Assembly (NCBI RefSeq): GCF_003287975.1
Contig: NZ_QMKQ01000002.1
Coordinates: 186,001 to 250,000, forward strand
Reading direction: 5' to 3'
Source: Arthrobacter sp. AQ5-05
GTDB taxonomy: Bacteria > Actinomycetota > Actinomycetes > Actinomycetales > Micrococcaceae
DNA length: 64,000 nt
Each line of letters starts with the position of its first letter. Positions within the stretch are counted from its first letter, which is position 1. Both the position numbers and the translations under genes were made by a program. Below the pieces are notes generated by a model. That model was not told the origin of the DNA. It saw only the letters and a program-made list of their open reading frames with translations, and did no database searches. Of this stretch, positions 9,256-17,751 are shown piece by piece.

Positions 9256-9701
9256 GGCACCCAGCGCAGGGCCGGGGCACGGCGCGGCGCCAGCATTGTC
9301 ACCGAGACCCGGGCCTCGGGTGCGGTCAGCGAGAGGCGCAGCGACTCGTCGTCCTCGCCCTCCACGATGAACACGTCGCCGGGATTCAGCCAGCGCTCCC
9401 AGGGACCGTCGACCGCGGCGATGAGCACCTGGCCGTGCAGCGAGGTCACCACCATCTGGTGCCCTGCGGCTCGCTCGACGATGCCGGTGTAGCCGTCGGC
9501 GTACACGCGGGTCTGCACCCCGATGTAGTCGGGGTCCGCCTCGACATGGACCTCGGGTCCGGCCTGTTCCTGGATCAGGCGGGCGGTCCAGCGCCACGGG
9601 TCCCCGCGTTCGTCGGTGTCCGGGCAGGCGGCCAGCGTGCGCTGCCCGGGTTCCGCATCCCAGTAGTCGTCAAGCGAGTCCTTGCGTACCAGCAACCACA
9701 T
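9252..9701 (-). CDS. Small cupin-like protein of unknown function
   Basis: 149 residues, about half beta-strand by eye, with a cupin-like pattern in the second half: GHQMVVTSLHGQVLIAAV, then NPGDVFIVEGEDD. It lacks a recognisable signal peptide, so it is probably cytosolic. I do not recognise a characterised family. Its place between the oxygenase gene (5-bp gap) and the deacylase gene (4-bp stop-start overlap) ties it to the same pathway, perhaps as an isomerase, small dioxygenase or ligand-binding protein. Metal ligands cannot be assigned with confidence. Confidence 0.7.
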   Translation of the reverse strand: MWLLVRKDSLDDYWDAEPGQRTLAACPDTDERGDPWRWTARLIQEQAGPEVHVEADPDYIGVQTRVYADGYTGIVERAAGHQMVVTSLHGQVLIAAVDGPWERWLNPGDVFIVEGEDDESLRLSLTAPEARVSVTMLAPRRAPALRWVP

Positions 9702-9706
9702 GGCGT

Positions 9707-10747
9707 CTAGGCCCTTGCGCCGGCGGCGGAGCGGTCCGCGACGGCGGCCTGCTCGCGCTTGATGAGCGTGGAAAGGATGCGCCGGGCCTTGGCCACGCCG
9801 CCGTCCTGGGCGATGAGCACGTCGAACTCGCCGGCCGGGCGGGACTGCATGCCGATTTCCTGGGCTTCCAGGGCCTCGGCATCCTCGCGCAGCACCGTCT
9901 CCAGGCCCACGCGCAGGTCCTCGGTGGCCTGTGCGTCGTCGACGGCGAAGTTGCGGCTGAAGGCGTAGTAGTACCAGGAGTTGTGCGCGTCGATCGGTGT
10001 GATGCCGTTGAGCACCTTGATCAGGTAGCCCTCGGCGCGGGGCTTGCCTTCCCCGGTGATCCCGGAGTGCAGCACGTGCAGGTTCGGCACAAAGAACTCG
10101 GTGCAGTGGAAGCGGTCGAACAGGCCGCGGGCATTCATGGTGTCGGCGTACAGCGGGGGGGCCTCGACCGAGGGCATCAGCCTATCGACGCTGACCACCG
10201 ATCCCTCGACTTCAACGGTGATGCCGTGCTCGTAGATGTAGTCGTCGCCCACGGTGGTCTTGTGCAGGAAGGACTCGTGGGTCAGGTCCAGCAGGTTGTC
10301 GTGGATCAGTTCGGCACGGCAGGCGAACGGCACCGAGTGGGTCACGGTGGCCCATTCCGGGTCGTTCATCCAGTGGGTGTCGGGTACGTCCGCGGGGTCG
10401 GCCGCCGCCGCGTCGCCCATCCAAGCCCAGATCCAGCCGTCCTTTTCCACCAGCGGGTATTTGCGGACCTTGGCGCGTTCGGGGATGGTGCTCTGCGCGG
10501 GGACCTTGGTGCACATGCCGTCCTCGCCATAGGTGAAGCCGTGGTAGCCGCACTCGATGGAGTCCCCGATGGTGCGGCCCGCCGAGAGCGGGAAGGCACG
10601 GTGGGCGCAGCGGTCGGCCAGGGCCACGGGCGTACCGTTCTGGGTGCGAAAGAGCACGAGTGGCTGCTCGCAGATCACGCGCTTGACCGGTTTGCGGTCG
10701 ACCTCGTTGCTCCAGGCCGCCACGTACCAGGTGTTCAAGACATACAT
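9707..10747 (-). CDS. Rieske non-heme iron oxygenase, VanA/DdmC-like
   Basis: Oxygenase component of 346 residues for O/N-demethylation or hydroxylation. Rieske cluster ligands are C47, H49 (CAHR) and C66, H69 (CGYHG). The mononuclear iron site is marked by D154, H157 and H162 (NLLDLTHESFLH), where the Asp is the inter-subunit electron bridge. Length and the MYVLNTWYVAAWSNE start are those of the vanillate O-demethylase (VanA) / dicamba demethylase type. AAAGGA lies 7-8 nt before the ATG at 10747; a longer open frame runs back through the divergent promoter region and is not used. First gene of the operon; its reductase is the last. Confidence 0.92.
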   Translation of the reverse strand: MYVLNTWYVAAWSNEVDRKPVKRVICEQPLVLFRTQNGTPVALADRCAHRAFPLSAGRTIGDSIECGYHGFTYGEDGMCTKVPAQSTIPERAKVRKYPLVEKDGWIWAWMGDAAAADPADVPDTHWMNDPEWATVTHSVPFACRAELIHDNLLDLTHESFLHKTTVGDDYIYEHGITVEVEGSVVSVDRLMPSVEAPPLYADTMNARGLFDRFHCTEFFVPNLHVLHSGITGEGKPRAEGYLIKVLNGITPIDAHNSWYYYAFSRNFAVDDAQATEDLRVGLETVLREDAEALEAQEIGMQSRPAGEFDVLIAQDGGVAKARRILSTLIKREQAAVADRSAAGARA

Positions 10748-10782
10748 GTTTTTTCCTTTTCCGGAAGGTGGAGAGTGCTTGA

Positions 10783-10810
10783 CTGTATTCACCGTATACA
10801 GTGGATACAG
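10783..10810. promoter_or_regulatory. Candidate FCD-GntR operator between oxygenase and regulator genes
   Basis: CTGTATTC (10783-10790) and GGATACAG (10803-10810) form a near-perfect inverted repeat, with a GTATAC palindrome (10794-10799) in the centre. This gives three TGTAT/ATACA half-sites. FCD-type GntR regulators commonly bind sites centred on GTATAC or GT-N-AC. It lies 36 bp upstream of the oxygenase ATG and about 105 bp upstream of the regulator. Assignment is inference. Confidence 0.55.
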
Positions 10811-10916
10811 ATGGGTCAAGGGTTTTTTGTGACCCATGCCACCAGTGCCGCGACGCGGAGTGAAAACCGCACGATAGAATGCTGGGAACCGCGACGAAAC
10901 ATTTTCAGGGAGACGC

Positions 10917-11579
10917 ATGGCTACGGGAGTCCACGACGCAAGGCCACTGGCGGTGCGCGTCCATGACCAGATCGCCTCCGAAATCGTCAGCGGAGCGCTG
11001 AAGCCGGGAGCCTCCCTGGTCCAGGAGCAGGTTGCCGCCCAATTCGGGGTGTCGCGTACCCCGGTGCGCGACGCATTGGCCCAGATCGCCATGGAGGGGC
11101 TGGCCACGCTGGTGCCCGGGAGCGGGTACGTGGTCAACGACCTCACCGCCCAGGATGTGCACAACGTCTTTGAGGTGCGTTACCACCTGGAGCAGCTGGC
11201 GATGGCACAGGCCATCGGCAGGCACTCCCCCGCGCAACTGGTGCGGCTGCGGGCACTTATCGACGAATTCGAGACGGTGGAACCCACCGACGCGGAGGAA
11301 CAGTTCCGCCTCGGCAAGGAATTCCACCTGAGGCTCATGGATCCCTGTCCCAACCAGTACCTGCGCGAGACACTGGAAAGCATCTGGGGACACCCGATCC
11401 AGCGGAGGATCACCCGCGCCTACCAACTGGGGCCCGAACACCAGGCCTCCATTGCGCGGGCGCACCGCGAGATCCTCGAGGCGTTGCCCGCCGGCGACCT
11501 TCAAACGATCATCCGGGTCCTGGGCTACTGCCACGACTCCGGCGACATCGACCCGCAGGCCCTTCCCACCCGCGGGTGA
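10917..11579 (+). CDS. GntR-family regulator, FCD (FadR) subfamily
   Basis: Transcription factor of 220 residues. The N-terminal winged helix (residues ~12-75) includes the recognition block VAAQFGVSRTPVRDALAQIAMEG. The C-terminal all-helical FCD ligand domain (~85-205) contains the metal-type residues of the family (for example H in GKEFHLRLMD). Start at 10917 has GGGAGA 5 nt upstream. Divergent from the Rieske operon, so probably its ligand-responsive repressor. It converges on the PucR gene with 19 bp between stops. Confidence 0.93.
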   Translation: MATGVHDARPLAVRVHDQIASEIVSGALKPGASLVQEQVAAQFGVSRTPVRDALAQIAMEGLATLVPGSGYVVNDLTAQDVHNVFEVRYHLEQLAMAQAIGRHSPAQLVRLRALIDEFETVEPTDAEEQFRLGKEFHLRLMDPCPNQYLRETLESIWGHPIQRRITRAYQLGPEHQASIARAHREILEALPAGDLQTIIRVLGYCHDSGDIDPQALPTRG

Positions 11580-11598
11580 ACCCGCCAGAACCGGGCCG

Positions 11599-13161
11599 CT
11601 ACGCCCCGGTGGCTCGGGCCCGGATCCGCAGGATCTCTGTCTGGTAGGCGAGGTAAAGGTTCGCGATCAGGCCCGGCTCGCCCAGGCTCCCGCCGAGGAT
11701 CTCGCCCACTTTCTTCACGCGGTAGCGAACCGTGTTCGGGTGGACGTAGAGCCAGGCCGCGACCTTGGCAACATCCTGGTCCAGCGCCAAGTACCCCTGG
11801 ATCGTGTCTACCAGTTCCTTTTCCTGCCGCAGCGGCTGCACAAACCGGGTCAATCGCTTGCGGTCGGCCGGCCCCTTCAGCCTGGCCAGCAACCAACTCG
11901 CGGGATCGACCTGCTCCATCCGGACCATGCATCCGCTCCCGCCCGCATCACCGGATGGCCGCCGCCGGGCGATGCCCGCGGCCAGCTCGGCCTCCTGGAA
12001 CTGCTCCGGGACCTGCGCCAATGAACCGAAGGGCTCGCTCAGCCCAATCGCCATACCCGGTGCAGCGGCTTCCAGCCATTGCCCGCCAACCCGGGACTCC
12101 GGAAGCAGTGCGTGGAACCCCGGCGGCACCTCGGGCGTTTTCCCGTTCTCGGCAAATAGCAGCGGAACATCCAACCGTCCGGCGGAATCCACCAAGGTCT
12201 CAACCCTGGCCGGGGTCAACAACGCTTCACCCAGCGTGGTGGCCACGACCACGCGGACCTGCTCGAAGGCCTTGAACCCCAAGGGCTTGAGCAACTCCCA
12301 GTAGCGCAGTTCCCGGGAGACCTCGATCCCGTCCTGCAGGCTGGTGAGCAGCCTGGCATTTTCATGGCGTTGGCGCGAGGTGTCGAAATGGCTGATGCCC
12401 TCGATGGCTCCGAGCATGCGTTGGGTGGTTTCCAGCAGGACATCGCCCAGGTCATCGAGCAGCGTCCCCTGCCGCGTGGCAATCGCCAGGTGATAGCCGC
12501 GGCCGCGCAGCACCATCGAACGGTACATCACTTCCCAGCGGCCGATCGAGATCCTGTCCAGTGGCGAGGACCCGTTGCCGATGGCCGAGAGGATCAAATT
12601 CGTGGGACCCTCCCCCGTGGATTCGACAATTGCCCCGGAATCCTCGTAGAGCACCGCGGTTCCCCGGCAAGCCGCGCCCACCCGGCCAATAAGCGACTTC
12701 ACCGGAGTGTCCGAGGAGATACTTTCCAGCAGGTCGTTGGTCAGCCACAGCATGCGCTTGAGGCCGTATTCCTTGGGTATCGACGCATTTCGGTTGACGT
12801 GGTTTTCGATGTGCCGGAAGGGGACATCCGGGGCGACCGCCACCAGCGGCAATCCCAGTTCCAAGCAGTTGTCGCGCAACGAATCGGGAATCGAGGGGAA
12901 ATACAGGCCGATGCCGAAGAACAGGGCGGCGATATCCGCCCGGATCAGTGCCTCCACCAGCTCGCGCGCCGCGGCTTCCGGCCGCGCTTCATTCAGGAAC
13001 CGCATACCGGTGGTCAGCATGATGTTTCCCGATTCAAACCAGCGGGCAGGATCGTGGATCTCGGAACTATGGGCACCGGTGACCCGCGGATCAAGGTCGC
13101 CGGCGACCACAAGCTCCAATCCCAGGGTCTTGTCCTTCACCAGGTCGCTTAAGTGCAACAC
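11599..13161 (-). CDS. PucR-family transcriptional regulator
   Basis: 520 residues. The N-terminal PucR ligand domain (about residues 8-125) has the hallmark run DPRVTGAHSSEIHDPARWF followed by NIMLTTGM. The C-terminal HTH_30 domain has the typical LDQDVAKVAAWLYVHPNTVRYR near residue 470. PucR proteins activate purine, hydantoin and related nitrogen catabolism. The GTG start at 13161 has AAGGGA 8 nt upstream and places the PucR domain at the N-terminus; an upstream ATG frame is less likely. It diverges from hyuA, so regulation of hyuAB and the NCS1 permease is the obvious reading. Confidence 0.92.
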   Translation of the reverse strand: MLHLSDLVKDKTLGLELVVAGDLDPRVTGAHSSEIHDPARWFESGNIMLTTGMRFLNEARPEAAARELVEALIRADIAALFFGIGLYFPSIPDSLRDNCLELGLPLVAVAPDVPFRHIENHVNRNASIPKEYGLKRMLWLTNDLLESISSDTPVKSLIGRVGAACRGTAVLYEDSGAIVESTGEGPTNLILSAIGNGSSPLDRISIGRWEVMYRSMVLRGRGYHLAIATRQGTLLDDLGDVLLETTQRMLGAIEGISHFDTSRQRHENARLLTSLQDGIEVSRELRYWELLKPLGFKAFEQVRVVVATTLGEALLTPARVETLVDSAGRLDVPLLFAENGKTPEVPPGFHALLPESRVGGQWLEAAAPGMAIGLSEPFGSLAQVPEQFQEAELAAGIARRRPSGDAGGSGCMVRMEQVDPASWLLARLKGPADRKRLTRFVQPLRQEKELVDTIQGYLALDQDVAKVAAWLYVHPNTVRYRVKKVGEILGGSLGEPGLIANLYLAYQTEILRIRARATGA

Positions 13162-13362
13162 CGCGATTCCCTTCGCTCGATCCGCCGCTCGATCTACTCT
13201 TCGCATTCGAGGCCGTGGGACCCCGGATCATCCCGAGCAGTACGGGATTTTGTAGAAAATACAATGATAGGCCCGAGACCTTTGAAATCCGCCAATGACA
13301 GAGATGCGCGTCACACTGCATGGTTGTGGAAAGCGAAAACCCGAACCAGCAAGGAGCGCAGA

Positions 13363-15417
13363 ATGGCCAATTTACGAGTTGCCGTGGACGTGGGAGGCAC
13401 GTTCACCGACGTCTGCATTTTCGACGAAGAAACCCAGGAAATGCGGGTCACCAAGGTTCCCTCCACGCCCCATGACCCCATGCTGGCCGTCATGGGCGGC
13501 GTGGAAAGGGCCAACATCAATCTTGCAGATGTCTCTTTGTTCTCACACGGAACGACGGTGGCAACAAACGCCCTCATCACTCGCAAGTTCCCGGCTTCGG
13601 CCATGATCACCACCCGTGGTTTCCGCGATGTCATCGAAATCCGCGACGGAACGAAGGACGATCTTTGGGATGCCTACAACGACGTCTCGGGCCCCTACAT
13701 CCGACGCCGCGACCGTTTCGAGGTCACTGAGCGAATCGATTTCTCCGGCAAGGTCGTCACCCCCTTGGACGAGGTCGAGGCCCGGCGGCTCGCCGCATTG
13801 CTGCGCAAGCGCGGAACCACCACGATTGCCGTGTGCTTCATTAACTCCTACGCCAACCCCGCCAACGAGATCAGGATGCGCGAGATCCTCCAGGAGGAAC
13901 TTCCCGAGGCCACCGTTTCGGCATCCGCCGAGATCCTGCCCGAGATCTTCGAGCACGACCGCTTCAACACCGCGGTCTCCAATGCCGTGCTGGCCCCGCT
14001 AGTGACCGGATACGTGGACCGCCTAGCCACACAGCTCAAGGACGGCGGCTATTCCGGGGACCTGCTGCTGCTTCACTCCGGCGGCGGATCGATGACCCCG
14101 CGCATGGTCAAGCGCTATCCTGTGAGGCTCGCGGCCTCCGGCATTGCAGCCGGCGCCATCGCCGCCAAGCATGTCGCCCAGCAATGCGGCTTCGAAAACG
14201 CTGTCGGACTGGACATGGGCGGCACCTCCACCGACATCTGCCTGGTCTCGGACGGCGAATTGCGCATCACCAAGGAATGGCACGTCGAATACGGCCACCC
14301 CATCGTCTTCCCCTCCATCGAGGTCATGACCATCGGTGCCGGCGGCGGCTCCCTGGCCCACATCGACATCGCCGGATCCCTGCGCAACGGCCCCCAGTCC
14401 GCGGGCGCGGCACCGGGCCCGGCCTGCTACAACACCGGCGGTGAAGAGCCCACCAACTGCGACGCCAACCTGGCCTTGAACCGCTTGGGAACCTCCCTGG
14501 CCGGCGGTGCCAAGTCCCTCGACCGCGACCTGTCCTTGGCGGCCATCAAGCGGGTCATCTCCGAACCGCTGGGTATGGAAGAGGCCGAGGCCGCCCATGC
14601 CATCCTGCAGGTCGCCAACGCCAACATGGCCGATGCGGTTCGCCTGATCTCGATCCGCCGGGGCTACGACCCGCGCGATTTCGCGCTCATCGCCTTTGGC
14701 GGGGCCGGGGCGCTGCACGGCGCCGAGGTGGCCCGCGAGCTGAACATCCCCACCGTCGTGGTCCCGGCGAATCCCGGAGTTACCTCCGCGCTGGGCTGCC
14801 TGCTGGTCGACATCCGCCACGACCTCTCGGCCATGTTCACGGGCCTGGCCTCCGAGAGCGATCCGGCAGAAATCGAAGCCCGGTTCGCGACCCTGGAAAG
14901 GGAAGCTTCCTCGCGCCTACGGCACGAGGGAGTCAGCGACGAGAACGCCGTGCTGCAACGCGAGATCTCCATGCGCTATGCGGGACAGTGGCGTTCGCTC
15001 TCGGTGCCCATCGGCTCCGGACGCGGCGCCCTGGACACCGCCATCGAGACCTTCCACCAGGAACACGAGCGGGAGTTCGCCTTCCGCCAGGACGACCAGC
15101 CGGTCGAGATCTACCAGCTGCTGCTCAGCGCCGTCGGCAAGACCCCGAAGCCTGCCTTCATTCCGGCCCCCCAGCTCAACGCCGACCCTGGCCCCCCGGT
15201 TTCCACCCGCGAGGTCTACTTCGGCGACGCCGGATGGCTGTCCACCCCTGTCTACGACAGGGCCCAGCTTCCCGCCGGCGCCACGTTCCCCGGGCCGGCC
15301 ATCATCGACCAGCTCGATTCCACCAGCGTCGTTCCGCCCCGCACGACCGCCGAGATCGACGGCTGGGGCAACATTCGCATCCACCTCCACGATCTTTCCT
15401 CAAGCAAGGAGTCCTAG
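13363..15417 (+). CDS. hyuA: Hydantoinase/oxoprolinase subunit A (HyuA-like)
   Basis: 684 residues, the ATP-using subunit of the hydantoinase/5-oxoprolinase family. Two ASKHA-type phosphate loops are visible: VDVGGTFTDVCIFDE at the N-terminus and GLDMGGTSTDICLVSDGE near residue 285. The glycine-rich IAFGGAGALHG near residue 445 completes the fold. The enzyme opens cyclic amides such as N-methylhydantoin, 5-oxoproline or related lactams with ATP. AAGGAG 7 nt before the ATG at 13363 fixes the start; the open frame extends 70 codons further back with no family match. Next gene starts 2 bp after the stop. Confidence 0.93.
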   Translation: MANLRVAVDVGGTFTDVCIFDEETQEMRVTKVPSTPHDPMLAVMGGVERANINLADVSLFSHGTTVATNALITRKFPASAMITTRGFRDVIEIRDGTKDDLWDAYNDVSGPYIRRRDRFEVTERIDFSGKVVTPLDEVEARRLAALLRKRGTTTIAVCFINSYANPANEIRMREILQEELPEATVSASAEILPEIFEHDRFNTAVSNAVLAPLVTGYVDRLATQLKDGGYSGDLLLLHSGGGSMTPRMVKRYPVRLAASGIAAGAIAAKHVAQQCGFENAVGLDMGGTSTDICLVSDGELRITKEWHVEYGHPIVFPSIEVMTIGAGGGSLAHIDIAGSLRNGPQSAGAAPGPACYNTGGEEPTNCDANLALNRLGTSLAGGAKSLDRDLSLAAIKRVISEPLGMEEAEAAHAILQVANANMADAVRLISIRRGYDPRDFALIAFGGAGALHGAEVARELNIPTVVVPANPGVTSALGCLLVDIRHDLSAMFTGLASESDPAEIEARFATLEREASSRLRHEGVSDENAVLQREISMRYAGQWRSLSVPIGSGRGALDTAIETFHQEHEREFAFRQDDQPVEIYQLLLSAVGKTPKPAFIPAPQLNADPGPPVSTREVYFGDAGWLSTPVYDRAQLPAGATFPGPAIIDQLDSTSVVPPRTTAEIDGWGNIRIHLHDLSSSKES

Positions 15418-15419
15418 TC

Positions 15420-17417
15420 ATGACCGATACACTCGTTGCCCCAGACACCCTGGCCAACACGGCGAGGCACGCATCCCTGGACCCCGTCACCTTCGAGGTG
15501 CTCAAGAACGCGTTCGCGACCTCGGTCGACCTGATGAGCGAACAGATCCTGCGCACCTGCTACTCCTTCGTCATCTACTCCCGCGACTTCTCCTCGGCAT
15601 TGTGCGATGCCCAGGGCAACACCGTGATGCAGGGATCTGGCGACATCGCGGTGCACGTGGGCACACTGCATTTCCAGTGCAAAGCCGTGATCGAAGAGTT
15701 CGGCACCGACATCCACCCGGGCGATGTCTTCGCGATCAACGACCCCTACCGCGGCGGCACCCACTTCAACGACGTGTCCTTCATCCGGCCGATCTTCGCC
15801 GACGGCGAGGTCATCGCCTTCGCCCAGAACAAGGGCCACTGGGCCGACATCGGCGGCAACGTCCCCGGTTCCTTTGACGTCAACGCCAAGGAGCACTTCG
15901 GCGAGGGCCTGCGCATCACCCCGGTGCGCATCTGGTCCAAGGGCGTTTTCCTGCACGACGTCGCCCAACTGCTGGTGTCCAACACCCGCGCGCCGCGCCA
16001 GGCCATGGGGGACCTCCATGCCCAGTCCGAGGCCACCGCCGTCTGCGAGCGCGAAGTGCACCGCCTGGTCGGCAAGTACACCAAGGGCACCGTGCTGGCG
16101 GCCATGCAGGAAACCCAGGACTACGTGGAACGGACGGTCCTGCGACAGCTGGAGTCCCTGCCCCGCGGCGAATGGGAAACCACCGACTACATCGACGTGG
16201 ACCCGGGCAAGGGCGAGGGCCTGGTACCGATCAAGATCAAGCTCACCCTCGACGGGCACGGAATCCACTACGACCTGACCGGGTCGGCTCCCGCCGTGGC
16301 CACCTTCCTGAATTCCGGATACGGAACCACCCACTCGGCCATCTACGCCGGCACCAAGACCTTCTTCCCGGAAGTCCCGCTGAACTCCGGCTTCTACGCT
16401 GCGGTCCGTGCGGAGATCGGCCCGGAAGGCACCGTGGTCAACGCCGGATGGCCCTACGCCGTCACCGGGTTCTGTTCCGGCCCGTACGAAAAAATCATGA
16501 ACGGTATCTTCGAACTGTGGAGCCAGATCATGCCCGAACGCGCCATGGCGTGCGCATTCAACCTCGAATACCTGCTGGTCGGCGGCAAGGACGCCCGGAC
16601 CCCGACCAACGAGTATTTCATGTGGTACGACTGGATGGCCGGCGGCTGGGGCGGACGCGCCAGCAAGGACGGCTCATCGGCCACTGCACCGGTCTTCGGT
16701 CCCGGCCTGGCCGTGCAGCCGATCGAGGGCCAGGAACGACTCTCCCCCGTGCTGACCACCCGGCACGAGATCGCCATGGACTCCGCCGGTCCGGGCCGCT
16801 ACCGCGGCGGACTGGGGATCGAAAAGGGAGGGGTGCTCACCGACGCCTTCGACACCGTCATGAGCTACTGCTGTGACCGGGCCCGCTCCATCACCTGGGG
16901 CATCGAGGGAGGCCTGCCCTCCATCCCGCACGGGGTCTGGCTGAACAAGGGGACGGACGGGGAACGCTACCTCGGCTCGAACTTCTCCTCCGTGCCGGTG
17001 CAGTCCGGCGACACCTTTACCCGACCCTCCGCCGGCGGCGGTGGCTTCGGCGACCCGCTGATGCGCACCGCCGCCGAGGTCAGGGAGGACGTCATCGACG
17101 GCTACGTCTCGATCGACCGCGCCGCCAAGGACTACGGCGTGGTGATTCGCGAGATCGACGCGGAACTCGACGATTTCGAGATCGACGAGGCCGCCACCAC
17201 GGAGTTGCGCGAGCAGATCCGTGCCGCGCGGCACGGCTGGCTCACCGAGGACCCGCACGCGGTCGCCGAAAGCTACCGCAACGGCACCACGGACATGCTC
17301 GATGTCATCCGGCGCCACGGCGTGATCCTGGACTGGGGCACCGGCGAACTGTATGAAAACACCACCGCGGAGTACCGGCAGTTGATGAAGCGCCGCTCAT
17401 CGGCCCACTGGCACTAG
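15420..17417 (+). CDS. hyuB: Hydantoinase/oxoprolinase subunit B (HyuB-like)
   Basis: 665 residues, partner of HyuA. Family motifs include DPVTFEVLKNAFATSVDLM at the N-terminus, AINDPYRGGTHFNDV near residue 105, NKGHWADIGG near residue 140 and the late FTRPSAGGGGFGDP near residue 535. The ATG at 15420 follows AAGGAG; the longer open frame starting earlier lies inside hyuA in another frame and is a shadow. Cytosolic enzyme complex. Substrate not decided by sequence; the NCS1 permease downstream supports a hydantoin-like or N-heterocyclic compound. Confidence 0.93.
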   Translation: MTDTLVAPDTLANTARHASLDPVTFEVLKNAFATSVDLMSEQILRTCYSFVIYSRDFSSALCDAQGNTVMQGSGDIAVHVGTLHFQCKAVIEEFGTDIHPGDVFAINDPYRGGTHFNDVSFIRPIFADGEVIAFAQNKGHWADIGGNVPGSFDVNAKEHFGEGLRITPVRIWSKGVFLHDVAQLLVSNTRAPRQAMGDLHAQSEATAVCEREVHRLVGKYTKGTVLAAMQETQDYVERTVLRQLESLPRGEWETTDYIDVDPGKGEGLVPIKIKLTLDGHGIHYDLTGSAPAVATFLNSGYGTTHSAIYAGTKTFFPEVPLNSGFYAAVRAEIGPEGTVVNAGWPYAVTGFCSGPYEKIMNGIFELWSQIMPERAMACAFNLEYLLVGGKDARTPTNEYFMWYDWMAGGWGGRASKDGSSATAPVFGPGLAVQPIEGQERLSPVLTTRHEIAMDSAGPGRYRGGLGIEKGGVLTDAFDTVMSYCCDRARSITWGIEGGLPSIPHGVWLNKGTDGERYLGSNFSSVPVQSGDTFTRPSAGGGGFGDPLMRTAAEVREDVIDGYVSIDRAAKDYGVVIREIDAELDDFEIDEAATTELREQIRAARHGWLTEDPHAVAESYRNGTTDMLDVIRRHGVILDWGTGELYENTTAEYRQLMKRRSSAHWH

Positions 17418-17751
17418 CCGCACCCACCGCCGCCAGGCGGAGGGGGCAGCGCAAGACCGGCCGGTTTCCTCCCCCTTCCGCCCGGCCGCACCGCCTCCTT
17501 GCGGGGGCTCGAAGGATTCCGAGTGGTTATCCCCCTGCCGAGGCATGCGGAGCCCCGCTCGGTGAAGACGGCGCGGGAATCCGCTGCGGGTCCCCGCACC
17601 AGCACGCAGCACTTGTCCGGCTTCACACACAGGGCACCGGCTGATCCCCAAGGGATGGCCTCGGCGCCATTCCTTGTCACACACCCCTGGCACCAAGCAC
17701 CTGCGGGATCGTCCCCGTTGCCCTGCCGTGCCCTTCTGAAGGAGAAGTCCC
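17418..17751 (+). other. 334-bp leader between hyuB and the NCS1 permease gene
   Basis: No gene seen. It carries a small GC hairpin just after hyuB and a cleaner hairpin at 17650-17675: 10-bp arms 17650-17659 and 17666-17675 (one G-T pair) with loop CTCGGC, about 75 nt before the permease GTG. There is no T-run. It may hold a separate promoter or a structured 5' leader. I could not match it to a known riboswitch. Confidence 0.4.

Noticed and set aside
17418-17751. Known riboswitch or tRNA in the permease leader
   Set aside because: I could not fit any consensus (tRNA cloverleaf, glycine, ykkC, cobalamin) by eye; only a simple hairpin is supported.
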